DNA of 24,489 nt from an uncultured Chloroflexota bacterium. Its GTDB lineage: Bacteria; Chloroflexota; Dehalococcoidia; Lucifugimonadales; CAJWER01. This document shows positions 23,088 through 24,489 of this stretch, piece by piece. The stretch lies in assembly GCA_913030785.1 (NCBI GenBank), contig CAJWER010000010.1, forward strand, positions 1-24,489. The letters are read 5' to 3'. The notes under the pieces are model-generated. The model saw only the letters and a list, made by a program, of their open reading frames with translations, was not told the DNA's origin and searched no databases. The position numbers were made by a program, and so were the translations under genes. Each line of letters begins with the position of its first letter. Within the stretch, counting starts at the first letter, position 1.

Positions 23088-24274
23088 AGACTGCATACCT
23101 GCAATGTGTCGGCGGTGTCAGCGGAGACATGCTCCTGGGAGCCCTCGTGGACATCGGCGTGCCCCTTGACGACCTCTCCACCGTGATAGATCGCCTGGGT
23201 GTGAAAGGCGTCTCGCTAACCGCCCAAAAGGGCCAGCGTGGCGGCGTGCCAGGAACCCATGTAACGGTGAATCTTGAAGAGTCTCAGGCCTCCCACACAA
23301 TCGCGGATTTCGTGCGTATCACTCGCGAGTCGGGCCTTCCAACGACGATGATCGAGCCCGCCTGCAAAATTTTCGAGCGGCTGGGCGAGGCCGAGGCGCA
23401 GGTCCACGGCACGCACCACGGAGAAAGCACGCAGCTGCACGAGCTGGGCACGCTGGATACCCTCGTAGACGTCGTAGTCACTGTAGCAGCCCTGGACATG
23501 CTGCAAATACAGAACCTGACCTGTTCTCCCCTGCCCTCGGGCTCAGGCGTTTTCAGGTCCGCCCACGGCAAGCTCCTCGCACCATCCCCCGCCACTACGG
23601 CCCTCGTCGCACTCGCCAACGCTCCGATGGCGCCTCCGCCCGGCGGCGACCAAAACGCCGGCGAGATGGTCACACCCACTGGAGCTGCCATCGTCACTAC
23701 CCTCGCGACATTTCGCCAGCCCGCAATGACGCTGGACGGAGTCGGCTACGGGCTCGGCTCCCGCAATCCAGAAGCCTACCCCAACGTCGTAGCGCTCCGG
23801 ATTGGCGAGGAGTTGGAATCACCCGCCTCCGGCGGTCTCACCCTGCTCGAAACCAACATCGACGACATGAGCCCGGAGCTGATCGGCTTCGTCCAAGAAC
23901 GCCTCTTTTCGCTGGGAGCCCGCGACGTGTGGCTCACACCCATCCAGATGAAAAAGGGCCGCCCTGGGACTCTCCTGAGCGTGCTCCTTCCAGCCGACCT
24001 TGAGCACGAGGGTCTAGCCCTCGTGATGAGGGAGACGACGACCCTGGGCGTCCGGGTCCGGCCCATCACACGCTACGAGGCCGAGCGCGAGATCGTCACC
24101 GTCGTGACCACGCTGGGCCCGGCACGCGTAAAGATAAAGCGTCTGGACGGCCGCGCCGTGTCTGCCTCGCCCGAGTACGAGGACTGCCGCCGAATCGCCC
24201 TGGCATCCGGGATCCCGCTTCAAGACGTCTACCGTGCCGTCCAAGTCGAAGCTGCCTCGAAGTTGCTGAAATAG
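23084..24274 (+). CDS. larC: Nickel pincer cofactor biosynthesis protein LarC
   Basis: LarC uses CTP to insert nickel into the bis-thiocarboxylated pyridinium mononucleotide made by LarB and LarE, yielding the cofactor of lactate racemase and related LarA enzymes. The 396-residue protein shows SGDMLLGALVDIG near the N-terminus, LHELGTLDTLVDVV (normally HFHEVGavDsivD), the hallmark ETNIDDMSPE (256-265) and IQMKKGRPG. The gene is one continuous frame; in Lactiplantibacillus it is split into larC1/larC2 by a programmed frameshift. The start is taken as TTG 23084, which overlaps the previous stop as TTGA and begins KTAYLQCVGG as homologues do; GTG 23057 would add nine residues. larA, larB and larE are not in the window. 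Confidence 0.93.
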   Translation: MKTAYLQCVGGVSGDMLLGALVDIGVPLDDLSTVIDRLGVKGVSLTAQKGQRGGVPGTHVTVNLEESQASHTIADFVRITRESGLPTTMIEPACKIFERLGEAEAQVHGTHHGESTQLHELGTLDTLVDVVVTVAALDMLQIQNLTCSPLPSGSGVFRSAHGKLLAPSPATTALVALANAPMAPPPGGDQNAGEMVTPTGAAIVTTLATFRQPAMTLDGVGYGLGSRNPEAYPNVVALRIGEELESPASGGLTLLETNIDDMSPELIGFVQERLFSLGARDVWLTPIQMKKGRPGTLLSVLLPADLEHEGLALVMRETTTLGVRVRPITRYEAEREIVTVVTTLGPARVKIKRLDGRAVSASPEYEDCRRIALASGIPLQDVYRAVQVEAASKLLK

Positions 24275-24318
24275 TAGAACCAAAGCGAGCGATTCCAAGG
24301 CACGCATGGGCCCCAGAA

Positions 24319-24327
24319 TGCTACAAT
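24319..24327 (+). promoter_or_regulatory. Extended -10 promoter element for the cysteine desulfurase
   Basis: TGCTACAAT is the same extended -10 box as upstream of the S1 gene and the aldo/keto reductase. It lies in the 99-bp gap after larC, with a start point expected near 24334 and a leader of about 40 nt. Confidence 0.5.
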
Positions 24328-24373
24328 GGGCAGACGCGCAGACACCCCCACACCCGAGCGTTTGGACGGCAAA

Positions 24374-24489
24374 ATGACTGCCAGCGAACAACTGATATAT
24401 ATGGACCACGCCGCGACGACCCCCGTCCGGCCAGAGGTACTCGACGCAATGCTTCCGTACTTCGGAGAGAAGTTCGGCAACCCCTCTAG
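24374..24489 (+). CDS. NifS/IscS-like cysteine desulfurase, partial (C-terminus beyond window)
   Basis: Thirty-eight codons from ATG 24374 reach the right edge in an open frame; the final TAG letters are out of frame and are not a stop. The visible part, YMDHAATTPVRPEVLDAM followed by LPYF..KFGNPS, is the unmistakable N-terminus of PLP-dependent cysteine desulfurases, which supply sulfur for Fe-S clusters, tRNA thiolation and other cofactors. The catalytic Lys and Cys lie outside the window, so class I or II cannot be decided. The start is a little upstream of the usual MIYLDHAATT, with no strong SD, so the exact start is uncertain. Confidence 0.88.
   Translation, partial: MTASEQLIYMDHAATTPVRPEVLDAMLPYFGEKFGNPS

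Noticed and set aside
24487..24489. Terminal TAG as the stop of a short ORF at the right edge
   Set aside because: It is out of frame with the cysteine desulfurase N-terminus, which continues beyond the window.

Overview
The window reads as ordinary chromosome of a GC-rich bacterium. The most likely source is a member of the Chloroflexota, in or near the Dehalococcoidia/SAR202 group. This is an inference from three things: gene content dense in small-molecule catabolic enzymes, the style of the extracellular solute-binding lipoprotein (Val/Glu-rich linker after the lipobox), and a 5S rRNA gene that stands apart from any 16S or 23S. No marker here proves the assignment. Frequent GTG and TTG starts with strong GGAGG-type Shine-Dalgarno (SD) sites are seen throughout. 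No CRISPR array, transposase, prophage or tRNA was found.

Layout. 1-791 (-): 5' part of an MFS transporter that runs off the left edge. 1059-1834 (+): a decayed SAM methyltransferase pseudogene of the ArsM/UbiE type. 1842-3865 (-): an ornithine cyclodeaminase-like gene followed by a phosphotriesterase-family hydrolase, 11 bp apart. 4007-6642 (-): HpcH/HpaI aldolase, tenA, a 48-residue basic ORF and thiD; a near-consensus promoter lies before the aldolase, and two copies of a double-hairpin repeat lie after tenA and thiD. 6745-7997 (-): an exported or lipoprotein-like protein and a small membrane protein of unknown function. 8124-8633 (+): a Nudix hydrolase with a zinc ribbon, convergent (3 bp gap) with 8637-11247 (-): aldo/keto reductase, sugar isomerase/epimerase-like TIM barrel and NodB-type deacetylase. 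11455-12624 (+): an unrecognised TIM-barrel-like protein.

The centre (12.7-17.1 kb, +) is housekeeping: a solitary 5S rRNA with its own consensus promoter, a four-S1-domain protein (RpsA-like), and clpC, closed by a strong hairpin terminator. Convergent to it, 17179-20793 (-) encodes a dipeptide/oligopeptide-type ABC importer: solute-binding lipoprotein, DppB-like permease and DppC-like permease, without ATPases. Divergent from that, 21038-24489 (+) holds radA, a DinB-like protein, larC (nickel-pincer cofactor synthesis) and the start of a NifS-like cysteine desulfurase cut by the right edge.

How the genes fit together. TenA and ThiD salvage thiamine pyrimidine. The aldolase, cyclodeaminase, phosphotriesterase-like hydrolase, aldo/keto reductase, isomerase and deacetylase look like scavenging enzymes, and the importer would supply peptides or similar solutes. 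The points most worth a second look are the orphan 5S unit, the in-frame amber codon (or ATT start) at the head of the DppB-like gene, the paired structured repeats, the small ORF coupled to thiD, and the multiply broken methyltransferase. I did not find a convincing new multi-gene defence or mobile system.
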